Below, one piece after another: positions 18,305 to 27,452 of a stretch of DNA of 44,836 nucleotides. Within the stretch, counting starts at the first letter, position 1. Every line of letters starts with the position of its first letter. Origin of the DNA: an uncultured Bacteroidales bacterium (GTDB lineage Bacteria; Bacteroidota; Bacteroidia; Bacteroidales; Paludibacteraceae); assembly GCA_937885465.1 (NCBI GenBank), contig CAKZZM010000051.1, forward strand, positions 1 through 44,836, written 5' to 3'. Below the pieces are notes generated by a model. It saw only the letters and a program-made list of their open reading frames with translations. It had not been told where the DNA came from and searched no databases. Made by a program: the position numbers and the translations under genes.

Positions 18305-19864
18305 ATGAAAAGGACTTTAATTATACTCCTTATCCTTTCCTCTTCTGCCTTAATGGCAGAGGAGGAATTTTTAGTTGGCAACAAGATGCGTCCGGACACT
18401 GCCTTGCAAGAGCAAGCATATAGAGCGGAGAAAGATTTTATTTTCATAAAAGGTGATACTATCGTTGTCGGCAAAGGCTGCGATACTTACCTGACGGGAG
18501 AGAAGTTGTCCCCGTGGGTGTATTATGTTCGCCACACTATTCAGCAAGTTGGCGGGAGGCGTTTTAGCGATGGTATTCTTGTGGCGGGTATTAACTCTTG
18601 GGTGCCGGTGCATGATGTTCTTTTATATGGTCCTGTGGAGCGGGCTGATTCCTTACTTAATGCCTCTTTGAGCAGGGTAGAGAAAGACCGCAGAGAGATA
18701 TTAGAGCGGCAGGGTGAGATGCAAAACTTAGATGATAAGACTCGTAATGCAGCAGGACGAATGTCAGATAAAACAGGCGGGCAGGTGTTAGAGTCAGTGA
18801 ATATTGATAGTATCACGGCAGCAGAGGCTGAGGCAGCAGCACTTGCTCGGAGAGAAGATAGCGTGCGGCGTGCAGCATTACGAGAAGACTCTATTATGAA
18901 TGTAGCACCGGAGTCAGTAGCGGCACCACTTGCGAACGCCGATTCGGTGCTGTCGGAGCGCGATAGATATGTCCTCGCAGCGGAGGATGCTGACAGGCAG
19001 CGTATAGCCGACTCCTTATTGTACGAAGAACGATTAAGAGCGTTTCGCCTGAATCAACAGCACCGACTGACGATAGGTTTGAGAGGTGGCGTGGCATCGC
19101 AGATGCAACAGACGCAAAATAATGTTATGCACCATTGGAAAGCAGGATACGACGCACTACTCGACTTGCAGTACGCCTATTATTTCGGCGCAAGAGAAGG
19201 ACTGCTGAGTAAGACCAATCTTGGTATTATAACAGGTGTGTCGATCGGATATAGTCGTTCGCCGCTTTCAGCAGCGGTGGATACTACCTATTCGGTTACT
19301 GATAATGAGGGTGAGCAAATCGACTATACCATTTCTGCTGCCGAAGTTAATGAGAAGAATGCGCAACTGCAATTAGAGATTCCGCTGCTATTCTCAATTA
19401 GGCATCAAACAGGTGTGTTTGCCAATATAGGTCCGAAGGTGATGATACCTCTGTACTCTCATTATAATCAAAGGCTAACCGACCCGTCGATAGATGCTTA
19501 TTACCCTCAATACGGGGTGCATGTGGTAAATGAAGATATTACGGGTAAGATACAAGAGGAACAGCAGCGGTCGGGCGGCAGGTGGGAGGCTGCGAAGGTG
19601 CATGTGGTGCTGACGGGAGAAATAGGATATGAGTGGATGCTCAGTAGCGGCAATGCCGTTGCAGTCGGAGCATTTGCAGATTATTCGCTCTATAACCTTT
19701 ACAAGAATAAGGGCAATGGGAAATCGTTGATAGAGGTAGGGTTGCCGCAAGTAGGCGGAGCAGATGTAAATGTACACTCCGCCACCAACACTTATGGCAC
19801 TAAAATAGGTTTCTTCGATTGCGGCGTGAAGGTGTCCTACCACATCTGCTTCCCCAAGCAGTAA
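18305..19864 (+). CDS. Outer-membrane beta-barrel-type protein, function unknown
   Basis: A 519-residue exported protein. The ATG at 18305 is preferred over an upstream TTG (18290) because it gives a clean signal peptide, MKRTLIILLILSSSALMA, cleaved before EEE. The mature protein has an N-terminal globular part (about 20-110), a charged, Ala/Glu/Arg-rich, probably helical linker (about 110-250) with repeated DSV and DSI motifs, and a C-terminal half from about 255. That half has alternating aromatic strands such as HRLTIGLRGGVAS, LLDLQYAYYFGAR, VFANIGPKVMIPLY and YEWMLSSGNAVAVGAFADY, as in Bacteroidetes PorT/OmpA-like barrels. There is no OmpA peptidoglycan-binding domain. It follows the giant gene by 27 bases and is probably co-transcribed. 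A plausible role is an outer-membrane partner of the two secreted proteins; this is inference from position. Confidence 0.75.
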   Translation: MKRTLIILLILSSSALMAEEEFLVGNKMRPDTALQEQAYRAEKDFIFIKGDTIVVGKGCDTYLTGEKLSPWVYYVRHTIQQVGGRRFSDGILVAGINSWVPVHDVLLYGPVERADSLLNASLSRVEKDRREILERQGEMQNLDDKTRNAAGRMSDKTGGQVLESVNIDSITAAEAEAAALARREDSVRRAALREDSIMNVAPESVAAPLANADSVLSERDRYVLAAEDADRQRIADSLLYEERLRAFRLNQQHRLTIGLRGGVASQMQQTQNNVMHHWKAGYDALLDLQYAYYFGAREGLLSKTNLGIITGVSIGYSRSPLSAAVDTTYSVTDNEGEQIDYTISAAEVNEKNAQLQLEIPLLFSIRHQTGVFANIGPKVMIPLYSHYNQRLTDPSIDAYYPQYGVHVVNEDITGKIQEEQQRSGGRWEAAKVHVVLTGEIGYEWMLSSGNAVAVGAFADYSLYNLYKNKGNGKSLIEVGLPQVGGADVNVHSATNTYGTKIGFFDCGVKVSYHICFPKQ

Positions 19865-19920
19865 ACGCACATTATCACCGCGCAATAGTGTGCGACACCG
19901 CAGTGATACGGTGAGGCACC

Positions 19921-20817
19921 TTATCTGAGGGTTACGGCGCAGTGATAGGGGAAAGCGGTGCGGTCAACCTTGCAAGATGAGTTGGGAATAATAACGGAGT
20001 GCAGTTCATCGCAGTAGATAAAAGCGTGCGAGTGGATATGCTGCATTGCCGGCGGAAATTTTATGGAACTGAGAGAGGAGCAAAGCGCAAAAGCTTTCTC
20101 CTCTATTTCATTTGTGTTAGATGGTACAACAAATGAAGTAAGCGAGGTGCAACCCGAGAAGGCATTGGCACCTATGCGGGTGATGCTGTCGGGCAGTTTG
20201 AGTGTTTTGAGGTTACTGCATTCCTCGAAGGTGCCGGCCTCTATCTCTTTCATCTCGCCTTTGATGGCAATAGCAAGCAGGCGTGAACAATGTGAGAAGG
20301 CGTACGGACCGATATAGGTATAGGAGTCGTCAATTTTGATACTCGTCATGTCTTTGCAACCGAAGAAAGCACCCCCAGCTATATATCTCCTACCCTCAGG
20401 CAAAATAAACGAACCGACATAATTAGGAGGCAGGTAGATAAAGGTGGAGTCGTTGTAAATAGGATGAGAGATAGATGTGCAGTTATACAAAATACCTACA
20501 CCTATGTCGGTCAATGATGAAGGTATCTCTATCGTTCTTAAATGGGTACAACCCGCAAACGCCCACGACCCGATATAGCACACATCCGATGCAATATGAA
20601 CCTTTTCAATCATGTCAAGATAATCGTACCAAGGCAGAATATCCGTTGAGTCGGATGCCCATACTTTGCCGTTGCCGAATATGCTGAATTCTCCTGTGGC
20701 AGTGTTAAAAGTCCAATTGACATTCTCGCCGTTATCTCCACGAATAACCTCTGCTTGTGCAAAGAGAGAAATGAAAGCGATAAAGCAAAGCAATATAATA
20801 CCTCGTTTGCTATTCAT
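19921..20817 (-). CDS. BspA-like leucine-rich repeat secreted protein
   Basis: A 298-residue exported protein on the minus strand. The start is the ATG at 20815-20817 (MNSKRGIILLCFIAFISLFA), giving a signal peptide cut near AQA-E; an upstream TTG frame extension is less likely. The mature protein has a short N-terminal WTFNTATGEFSIFGNGKV strand segment, common in BspA-like proteins, then about seven LRR_5 (Treponema/BspA type) repeats with the pattern I(G/E)xxAFxxCxxLxxIxIPxS, for example IGSWAFAGCTHLRTIEIP and IGANAFSGCTSLTSFVVP. BspA relatives bind host or bacterial surfaces. No complete T9SS domain is present after the repeats, so the surface attachment route is unclear. Convergent with the barrel gene (56-bp gap) and divergent from the polysaccharide operon. 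Confidence 0.88.
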   Translation of the reverse strand: MNSKRGIILLCFIAFISLFAQAEVIRGDNGENVNWTFNTATGEFSIFGNGKVWASDSTDILPWYDYLDMIEKVHIASDVCYIGSWAFAGCTHLRTIEIPSSLTDIGVGILYNCTSISHPIYNDSTFIYLPPNYVGSFILPEGRRYIAGGAFFGCKDMTSIKIDDSYTYIGPYAFSHCSRLLAIAIKGEMKEIEAGTFEECSNLKTLKLPDSITRIGANAFSGCTSLTSFVVPSNTNEIEEKAFALCSSLSSIKFPPAMQHIHSHAFIYCDELHSVIIPNSSCKVDRTAFPYHCAVTLR

Positions 20818-20898
20818 TTGCTGATTCTTTTTACTATCGGGCAAAAACCTAAATGGAGTTCACCGTTCCTTTTTTATCGAATATGTATTACTTATCGG

Positions 20899-20930
20899 CA
20901 AAGATAAAAATAAATTATTGTTTTTCCAAA
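20899..20930 (-). promoter_or_regulatory. Promoter of the BspA-like gene (minus strand)
   Basis: Read on the minus strand, TTTG (complement of 20927-20930) is followed after 20 bases by TATCTTTG (complement of 20899-20906), a perfect match to the Bacteroidetes TTTG/TAnnTTTG pattern. The start codon is about 80 bases downstream. Confidence 0.7.
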
Positions 20931-20966
20931 TATTAATCAAAAAATCATTGATTATTATGTGATAAT

Positions 20967-20998
20967 TTTGTAAAAATAGAGGAAAAATATTAAATTTG
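20967..20998 (+). promoter_or_regulatory. Promoter of the polysaccharide operon
   Basis: TTTG at 20967-20970 and TAAATTTG at 20991-20998 are 20 bases apart and match the Bacteroidetes consensus fully. The first gene, the SLBB exporter, starts at 21111, leaving a leader of about 105 bases. This promoter is back to back with the BspA-like promoter; their -33 elements are 36 bases apart. Confidence 0.7.
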
Positions 20999-21011
20999 TA
21001 ATTATTAATGT

Positions 21012-21074
21012 GGATAATTGTGAAATGTCGGAGCGCAGGTTCGGCTTTGCCTCTCGCTTGCCTTGTGATTATCC
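21012..21074 (+). promoter_or_regulatory. Structured leader ahead of the polysaccharide operon
   Basis: GGATAAT (21012-21018) and ATTATCC (21068-21074) are perfect complements that enclose a GC-rich stretch with partial internal pairing (AGCG..GG with CC...CGCT). The RNA could fold into a long imperfect hairpin between the promoter and the first start codon. There is no U-run after it, so it is not a simple terminator. A regulatory role is inferred. Confidence 0.35.
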
Positions 21075-21110
21075 GTGAAGAAAGTAAGAATCTAAAAAAC
21101 ATAACACATA

Positions 21111-23492
21111 ATGAGAAGACTGATTTTTTTATTTATAGCATTATCGGCGGTTGTCTCGGTACAGTTATCGGCGCAAAACCTGACAGATAAGGAAGTGCTT
21201 AGTCAGATCGTTGAGTTGCGCGATAAAGGTTATTCGGAGATGGAGATTGCCAAATCAATGATTAAGAATGGTGCTACTGTTGAGCAACTACAGCGTGTAA
21301 GGAATCAGGTTGTACAGATGCAATATGATGTGGAGCAAGATGCGAGTCTTGGAGAGCAGACGACTCGCGGCAATAAAGTTGTTATGCCGACTTCTTTATA
21401 CTATGATTTAATGCTGGATGAGATGCATAGTGGCGAGCGTACAAAGAGTTATATATTCGGGCAGGATGTGTTTAGGCAGAAGTCTCTAAATTTTGAGCCG
21501 CAGATGAATATTGCCACTCCGCAGAATTATACGCTCGGCCCCGGTGATGAGGTGCAGATTGATATATATGGTGCCAGTCAGAAGCACTATGTATTATCGG
21601 TGTCGCCTGATGGTTTTATCATTGTGCCTGATTATGGTCCTATACAAGTTAGCGGGCAGACTATCACACAGGCAACGCAGACTTTGCGTCGCACACTCGG
21701 TTCAAGGTTTCAGGACAGCCAACTGCGCATCTCGCTCGGGAGTACGCGTACCATTATGGTCAATGTGATGGGTGAGGTTGAATTGCCGGGCAGTTATCAG
21801 TTGTCTGCTTTCGCCTCAGTCTTTCATGCCCTTTATATGGCGGGGGGCGTGAATAATACAGGTACATTGCGTAATATAAAAGTATATCGCGACAATACTC
21901 TTGTCTCAACCGTGGATATTTATGATTATCTGCTGAATGGTCAACTGAGCGGTAATGTTCTGTTGCAGGACGGTGATGCCATTATCGTTGGTACTTACGA
22001 TGAGTTGGTCAAAATCAGCGGTAAGGTAAAACGCTCGATGTGTTACGAACTCAAAAATGGTGAGACTTTAGAGCAATTGCTTTACTATGCAGGCGGTTTT
22101 TCCGGAGATGCTTATACCTCAGCCGTGCGCATCTCTCGTAAGAATGCGGGGGCGATGTCGGTGCATACGGTTAAGAACGAGCAGTTCGGCAGTTTTGCGC
22201 TGATGGACGGAGACTCAGTGGCGGTTGACAGTTTGCTCCCCCGATTGAAGAATACGGTAGATATACGCGGTGCTGTGTTCCGTCCGGGCTATTATGGTCT
22301 GTCAGAGCAGATGCAGACGCTGAGTGAGTTGGTGATGATGGCGGACGGACTCAGAGAAGATGCTTTCACTACTCGTGCCGTTCTTTACAGAATGAAACTT
22401 GACCGTACCTATCAGGCAGTACCTGTTCCGCTGCAAGATATATTAGATGGTAAGGTAGAGGATATAGTGCTGAAAAACGAGGACCAACTGTTTGTGCCAT
22501 CGCAGAAGGCGAAACTTGACAGGCAGTATGTCGTTGTATATGGTGAAGTGTTCAATCCCGATACTTTCCGCTTTGCTGAAAATGAGAGTGTTGAAGACTT
22601 GATTTTGCGTGCGGGCGGATTGACTGAACGTGCTTCAACAGGCAAGGTAGATATTGCGCGGCGAGTTATTGATCCTAAGGCAATGGATGAGCAGCAGATT
22701 AAGGCGAAAACCTTCACTATTGAACTGCATGACAGTCTGGGTGTTCACGAGCAAGGATTCTTGTTGGAACCATTCGATGAAGTGTATGTGCGTATTTCAC
22801 CTGCATACGGTAAGCAGCAAAATGTAAAAGTGCGCGGCGAGATTCTCTTTGCCGGCAATTATTCTCTGAAGACCCAAGACGACCGTTTGTCTGATCTTGT
22901 CAGAATGGCAGGTGGCGTTTCTTCTCATGCTTATGTCAAAGGTGCTCGACTTCGTCGTATTATGACGGAAGATGAGCGAATACGTCGCGACCAAATGATA
23001 CGATTTAACAAGTCGGCAACAAGGGACTCCGTTGATTTTGATAAACTTGATATTGGTGATATTTATTATGTGGGTATAGACCTTGCGGAAGCCATTGCAA
23101 ATCCCGGAGGTGACGAAGATATCATCTTGCGTGAGGGTGACGAACTGTTCATCCCGTCTATGAATAGCACCGTGAAGATTCACGGTGAAGTGCTCTATCC
23201 AAATACCGTTTCGTTTATTCAAGGTAAGAACGCGAAGTATTATATTCATCAGGCCGGTGGTTATAGTAATAATGCTCGTCGCTGCCGTGCCTATATCGTT
23301 TATTCCGGCGGAAAGGTGCAGCCTGCCCGTTATGGTAAGATCGAGCCGGGCTGCGAGATAGTCGTTCCGTCAAAGCCGGAGAAGAAGCCTGCCAATGCTA
23401 CGCAATGGATAGGTATCGCTTCCGCCTCGGCTTCTCTCGCTACCGCTGCTTCTACTATCGTAACACTTATAGTTACATTGACAAAACATTAG
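21111..23492 (+). CDS. Polysaccharide export protein with multiple SLBB domains (Wza type)
   Basis: Periplasmic/outer-membrane export component of a Wzx/Wzy polysaccharide system, 793 aa. The signal peptide is MRRLIFLFIALSAVVSVQLSA followed by QNL; no lipobox Cys is seen. A helical segment (about 25-80) precedes the Poly_export domain (about 135-210, NYTLGPGDEVQIDIYGA). At least six SLBB beta-grasp repeats follow, recognisable by strands such as NVMGEVELPGSY, KISGKVKRSMCY, DIRGAVFRPGYY, VVYGEVFNPDTF, KVRGEILFAGNY and KIHGEVLYPNTV, each followed by a (G)AGG or ADG turn. A C-terminal hydrophobic segment (about 768-790) could be a membrane anchor. It is the first gene of the operon. The large SLBB number is typical of Bacteroidetes versions. 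Confidence 0.92.
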   Translation: MRRLIFLFIALSAVVSVQLSAQNLTDKEVLSQIVELRDKGYSEMEIAKSMIKNGATVEQLQRVRNQVVQMQYDVEQDASLGEQTTRGNKVVMPTSLYYDLMLDEMHSGERTKSYIFGQDVFRQKSLNFEPQMNIATPQNYTLGPGDEVQIDIYGASQKHYVLSVSPDGFIIVPDYGPIQVSGQTITQATQTLRRTLGSRFQDSQLRISLGSTRTIMVNVMGEVELPGSYQLSAFASVFHALYMAGGVNNTGTLRNIKVYRDNTLVSTVDIYDYLLNGQLSGNVLLQDGDAIIVGTYDELVKISGKVKRSMCYELKNGETLEQLLYYAGGFSGDAYTSAVRISRKNAGAMSVHTVKNEQFGSFALMDGDSVAVDSLLPRLKNTVDIRGAVFRPGYYGLSEQMQTLSELVMMADGLREDAFTTRAVLYRMKLDRTYQAVPVPLQDILDGKVEDIVLKNEDQLFVPSQKAKLDRQYVVVYGEVFNPDTFRFAENESVEDLILRAGGLTERASTGKVDIARRVIDPKAMDEQQIKAKTFTIELHDSLGVHEQGFLLEPFDEVYVRISPAYGKQQNVKVRGEILFAGNYSLKTQDDRLSDLVRMAGGVSSHAYVKGARLRRIMTEDERIRRDQMIRFNKSATRDSVDFDKLDIGDIYYVGIDLAEAIANPGGDEDIILREGDELFIPSMNSTVKIHGEVLYPNTVSFIQGKNAKYYIHQAGGYSNNARRCRAYIVYSGGKVQPARYGKIEPGCEIVVPSKPEKKPANATQWIGIASASASLATAASTIVTLIVTLTKH

Positions 23493-23592
23493 TGGCAGTA
23501 AAAATAGCGGAAATTAAATCCGTATCACTTTTCACTTGCTTAATTCTCGGCATATTCGCCGGATACACTTATTACTTATCACTCATTTTTAT

Positions 23593-24660
23593 ATGGCAGA
23601 ACAACAAAATAATTATATTGACTTCGGAGCCTTTTTCAAGACTCTGTGGCAGCGCCGTAAAGTGTTCTATTGGGTGTTACCTGTAACCTTTGTTCTCTCT
23701 TGTGCGTTCATCCTATGCGTACCCCGTTACTATAAGGTAGAGGTCGTACTCGCTCCTGAGGCGCAATCGTCAACGCCGTCAAGTTCGCTCATGGCACTCG
23801 CTTCTACTTTCGGCTTCGATATTGGAAGTATGACATCAAGAGATGCCATATACCCCCTTATCTATCCTGATGTCATCAGTTCGCCCAATTTTATTATAAG
23901 ATTATTTGATATTCCTATAACTACGGCTGACGGAGAGTATTCAGATACGTACTACAATTATCTTGTAGAGAAGACTAAATTGCCGTTCTGGAAGAGATGG
24001 AAAGCCAAAATTAAGAAAATGTTTTCGAGTGATGACTCTTCCGTAGTTGTAGTTAATCCGGCAGCACAAGATGATGGGAGAAGTGTTTTTTGGTTGACAA
24101 AGAAAGAGAAGGGAGTAGTAACTATGCTCTCAGAAAATATTTCGTGTGTGGTAGATAAGCAGACGGAAGTGGTAACAATATCTCTCATCGATCAAGATCC
24201 TCTTGTGTGTGCTACTATGGCGGACTCTATATGCGGAATGTTGCAATCTTTTATGACAACTTATAGAACTCAAAAGGCGCGTGTGGATATCGAATATTAT
24301 TCAAAAGTGATGAATGAGGCATACAGAGAATATTTAGATATAAGCGAGAAATATATTCAATATGTAGATGGTCATAAGGGCATACAACTTGAGAAGTACA
24401 GAATTGAATTGCAAAATCTTGAGTCAGAGATGCAGATTAAATATTCTGCCTATACGACATTCCAGAAGCAATATATGACTTCTCAGGCGCGTTTACAAGA
24501 AAATACGCCCGTCTTTACAGTGATTAATTCTGCTTCTATTCCTCTCAGACCATACGGCCCGAAACGGACGATATTCGTTCTTGTTATGCTATTTCTTGCC
24601 ACTATCGTAACTTCTATGATTTTGGGTAAAGATCAGTTGAAATCCTTGTTATTCTCATAG
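23593..24660 (+). CDS. Chain-length determinant protein (Wzz type)
   Basis: Inner-membrane polysaccharide co-polymerase that sets chain length, 355 aa. The ATG at 23593 (MAEQQNNYIDFGAFFKTLWQ) is chosen over an upstream in-frame start because family members begin just before the first membrane helix. Helix one is about 24-46 (VFYWVLPVTFVLSCAFILCV) and helix two is near the C-terminus (TIFVLVMLFLATIVTSMIL). The periplasmic part has the Wzz start YKVEVVLAPEAQ and a long helical stretch (about 230-310). There is no cytosolic tyrosine-kinase domain, and no kinase gene was found in this locus. The gene lies 100 bases after the exporter, a larger gap than between most genes here; no clear promoter was seen in it. 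Confidence 0.85.
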   Translation: MAEQQNNYIDFGAFFKTLWQRRKVFYWVLPVTFVLSCAFILCVPRYYKVEVVLAPEAQSSTPSSSLMALASTFGFDIGSMTSRDAIYPLIYPDVISSPNFIIRLFDIPITTADGEYSDTYYNYLVEKTKLPFWKRWKAKIKKMFSSDDSSVVVVNPAAQDDGRSVFWLTKKEKGVVTMLSENISCVVDKQTEVVTISLIDQDPLVCATMADSICGMLQSFMTTYRTQKARVDIEYYSKVMNEAYREYLDISEKYIQYVDGHKGIQLEKYRIELQNLESEMQIKYSAYTTFQKQYMTSQARLQENTPVFTVINSASIPLRPYGPKRTIFVLVMLFLATIVTSMILGKDQLKSLLFS

Positions 24661-24673
24661 AAGTCAGTGTTAC

Positions 24674-26200
24674 TTGAATAGAGGTAATCGGATATTGGTT
24701 AACACAGTAGCGCAATACACCCGGACTATAATAAATGTGTGTTTGTCGCTATACTCTACGAGGCTTATCTTAGCGGCGTTAGGGCAATCAGATTATGGTA
24801 TTTACTTTTTGGTGGCAGGTGTTGTAAGTATCTTGTCGTTTATGACTAATGCGTTAGTAGTTACCACGCAAAGATACTTATCATTCGCACACGGTGAAGA
24901 CGATGCAGATAAGGTCTATAAAGTATTTGGAAATAGTCTTATTCTGCATTTTGCAATAGCATTAGGTGTATTGCTGATTTTGCTAATAGTTGACTACCCT
25001 ATTGTGTATAAGATTCTTCATATCCCGACAGATCGATTGTTTGCGGCTTCGGTGGTTTTCTTAGTGGCATCTTTGATGCTTTTTATGGCTATTATAACTG
25101 CTCCTTTAAGGGCACTTTTCTTTGCCCGCGAAAATATTGTTTATATATCTGTTGTAGATGTATTGGACGGGGCTTTAAAGTTGCTCTTTGCAGTATGGCT
25201 CGCTCATGTTAGCGGAGATAGATTGATAGTATATGCGTTTATGCTTCTCGGCATTCAGATTCTTAATTTTTTGTTACTATCTGTGTATGCGGGGATAAAA
25301 TATGAAGAGTGTCATTTGCCTCGATTGCGTGAATTTGACAAGCAGTGGGTGAAAGATTTGTCTTACTTCGCAGGTTGGTCGGTATATGCGTCAGGTTGTG
25401 TGGTAGTCAGAAACCAGAGCATTGCAGTACTTCTCAACTTATTTTTATCAACCGTAGCCAATGCTGCATACGGCATAGCACAACAGGTGTCGGGGGCTGT
25501 TACCTTTGTGTCGGCATCTATAATTAATGCCGTCAACCCCCAACTAATGAAGGCAGAGGGAGCCGGCAACAGAGAGCGTATGGTGCATCTGGCAGAGCAA
25601 GAGAGTAAGTTCTCTTTTATCGTTCTTGCCCTTTTTTCCGTGCCTATTATGTTTGAGATGCCATCGATATTATCCGTTTGGCTAACAGAAGTGCCGCCTT
25701 TTACGGTAAATATGTGCAGACTGCTGATATTAGCCGTCTTATGTGATCAACTGACAATAGGACTGACATCTGCAAATCAAGCGGTGGGACAGATCAAAAC
25801 TTACACGCTATGCTTTTACTCTATTAAAATCTTAACCGTATTAGGGGTGTGGCTATGCTTGTTTTTGGAGTATAGTGTTAATTATGCCTTTTTGGTTTAT
25901 GTGCTTATTGAATTCGCAGATTCTTTTGTTCGTCTGCCGCTCCTTAAAAAGCAGATAGGGTTAGATATATTAAGGTTTTGCAAAAACGCAATATTGCCGG
26001 CCGTGATTCCTCTTATTGTGATTATTCTGACTTCATATTTTTGCGTTGTTTTTGTGCAGATTAAGTATCGGTTTTTATTGACAATAGTATTATCTGTTTT
26101 AATAGGTGGTATCGCTATATATATATTTGGTTTGAATAAGAGAGAGAAGCAATATATTGGTAACTTAGTACTAACTATTCGTTCGAGAGTATCATCATAG
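24674..26200 (+). CDS. wzx: Lipid-linked oligosaccharide flippase (Wzx, MATE/MOP superfamily)
   Basis: Inner-membrane transporter that flips undecaprenyl-linked repeat units to the periplasm, 508 aa with about 12-14 hydrophobic helices. The opening NRILVNTVAQYTRTIINVCLSLYSTRLILAALGQSDYGIY and the TTQRYLSFAHG segment match the polysaccharide biosynthesis flippases of Bacteroidetes. The start is a TTG at 24674; no ATG or GTG lies at the family start point, so TTG is accepted. It begins 13 bases after wzz, and the following polymerase gene begins four bases after its stop, so the three are surely co-transcribed. Confidence 0.88.
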   Translation: MNRGNRILVNTVAQYTRTIINVCLSLYSTRLILAALGQSDYGIYFLVAGVVSILSFMTNALVVTTQRYLSFAHGEDDADKVYKVFGNSLILHFAIALGVLLILLIVDYPIVYKILHIPTDRLFAASVVFLVASLMLFMAIITAPLRALFFARENIVYISVVDVLDGALKLLFAVWLAHVSGDRLIVYAFMLLGIQILNFLLLSVYAGIKYEECHLPRLREFDKQWVKDLSYFAGWSVYASGCVVVRNQSIAVLLNLFLSTVANAAYGIAQQVSGAVTFVSASIINAVNPQLMKAEGAGNRERMVHLAEQESKFSFIVLALFSVPIMFEMPSILSVWLTEVPPFTVNMCRLLILAVLCDQLTIGLTSANQAVGQIKTYTLCFYSIKILTVLGVWLCLFLEYSVNYAFLVYVLIEFADSFVRLPLLKKQIGLDILRFCKNAILPAVIPLIVIILTSYFCVVFVQIKYRFLLTIVLSVLIGGIAIYIFGLNKREKQYIGNLVLTIRSRVSS

Positions 26201-26204
26201 TAGT

Positions 26205-27452
26205 ATGTCGAATTCGGCATTGACACATAATTTGGAAGAAAGACATCATCGCCAGAGACTATTGTTCTCGATGATGATTTACGCTATTATTATTTGCGAT
26301 GCCTGTATCGCACTCCCGAAAAGCGGTATAACATACGTTTTTCAGCGATTGTTGCAATTAATAATAGTGCTTTGTTTCATCTTCTTCAACTTACAATTAT
26401 TAAAGCGTGATCATACTCTTCGTCTTGATAGTGTTCAGTGCTTAATCCACCTGTGGTGGATAGTAATGATAGTACTTACCGTTACGATGGCAAAACAAAT
26501 AAAATTGTCGGGGATATACCAGTGGATAAGTATATGTGTGTTCCTCTTGATGATAATGCTTTACTGGCAAGAGAATCTGGCGGAACAGTTGCATATTTTG
26601 GCTCTTGTGTTTGCTGCTTTCGTATATATGAACGGGATATTATATGTGCTTTATCCCGATGGGTTGTGGATTGAATATGATTGGCAAGGTACCGGCGATA
26701 AGACCCGTTACCTGTTCGGTAATTATAACCAGACAGGTATAGTTATCTTGACAGCAGTTCTTGTGAACGGGTTAGATTGTCTTCTGTCGAAGAGAAGAAT
26801 GTTGAACATGTATATGCTGATGCTTGTCGGAGTGGCAACAGTATTTGCAATGGGTTCTATGACTTCTACGGTAGGTTTAGTCATTGTGAGTTTATATTTT
26901 ATATTCAGGCGCTTTGTGAAACATCCTATTCCGATAGTTAATATTTTTATAGTTTTATATATATTATTTTTTGCCGTGATTGTTTGGGGCGGCAAGAGTA
27001 TAGATAGTGTTCCGTTGTTGCGTGCTTTTGTGGAAGGCGGTTTGCAGAAAGATTCTACTTTTACGTCGAGAGTAGGACTATGGCTTAGGTCAATTATAAT
27101 GATAATGGACAAGCCGATATTAGGTTATGGTCCTCAAGATACAGCGTGGATGATGGCGCATATAGGCGGAAGCGGACCGCATAATATGTGGCTGATGTTT
27201 ATGTTAGAAGGCGGAGTGTTCTTAACTTCTATTTTTGCTCTGCTGATAATCAAATTATTTCGTTTTGTGCGCAAAAATATCACACCTATAGGAATTTTTA
27301 GTTTAGTTTGCGTGTGCGTACTTTTACTTATGTCATTGTTTGAAACGTATCACATCGTGTGCGTCTTCATACTGATAATAGTCGCCTATTATACAAATAA
27401 TATTACAGTAAGCACGGGTAGTCAGTTAATAATTGATGAAAGAGACAATTAG
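26205..27452 (+). CDS. wzy: O-antigen/capsule polymerase (Wzy, O-antigen ligase family)
   Basis: Polytopic inner-membrane protein, 415 aa, about 10-12 hydrophobic helices. It polymerises flipped repeat units in the periplasm. The long periplasmic loop typical of the Wzy_C/O-antigen ligase family includes FTSRVGLWLRSIIMIMDKPILGYGPQDTAWM and PHNMWLMFMLEGGVFL, with the conserved Arg, GYGP and His-Asn in place. Such proteins are too divergent for sugar specificity to be read from sequence. Its 3' end overlaps the next gene by 17 bases. Ligase (WaaL) rather than polymerase function cannot be excluded, but the place between flippase and glycosyltransferase favours polymerase. Confidence 0.85.
   Translation: MSNSALTHNLEERHHRQRLLFSMMIYAIIICDACIALPKSGITYVFQRLLQLIIVLCFIFFNLQLLKRDHTLRLDSVQCLIHLWWIVMIVLTVTMAKQIKLSGIYQWISICVFLLMIMLYWQENLAEQLHILALVFAAFVYMNGILYVLYPDGLWIEYDWQGTGDKTRYLFGNYNQTGIVILTAVLVNGLDCLLSKRRMLNMYMLMLVGVATVFAMGSMTSTVGLVIVSLYFIFRRFVKHPIPIVNIFIVLYILFFAVIVWGGKSIDSVPLLRAFVEGGLQKDSTFTSRVGLWLRSIIMIMDKPILGYGPQDTAWMMAHIGGSGPHNMWLMFMLEGGVFLTSIFALLIIKLFRFVRKNITPIGIFSLVCVCVLLLMSLFETYHIVCVFILIIVAYYTNNITVSTGSQLIIDERDN

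Noticed and set aside
19865..19920. Bidirectional terminator between the convergent barrel and LRR genes
   Set aside because: Several short inverted repeats (CGCACA/TGTGCG, TCACCG/CGGTGA) are present but none is followed by a T-run on either strand.
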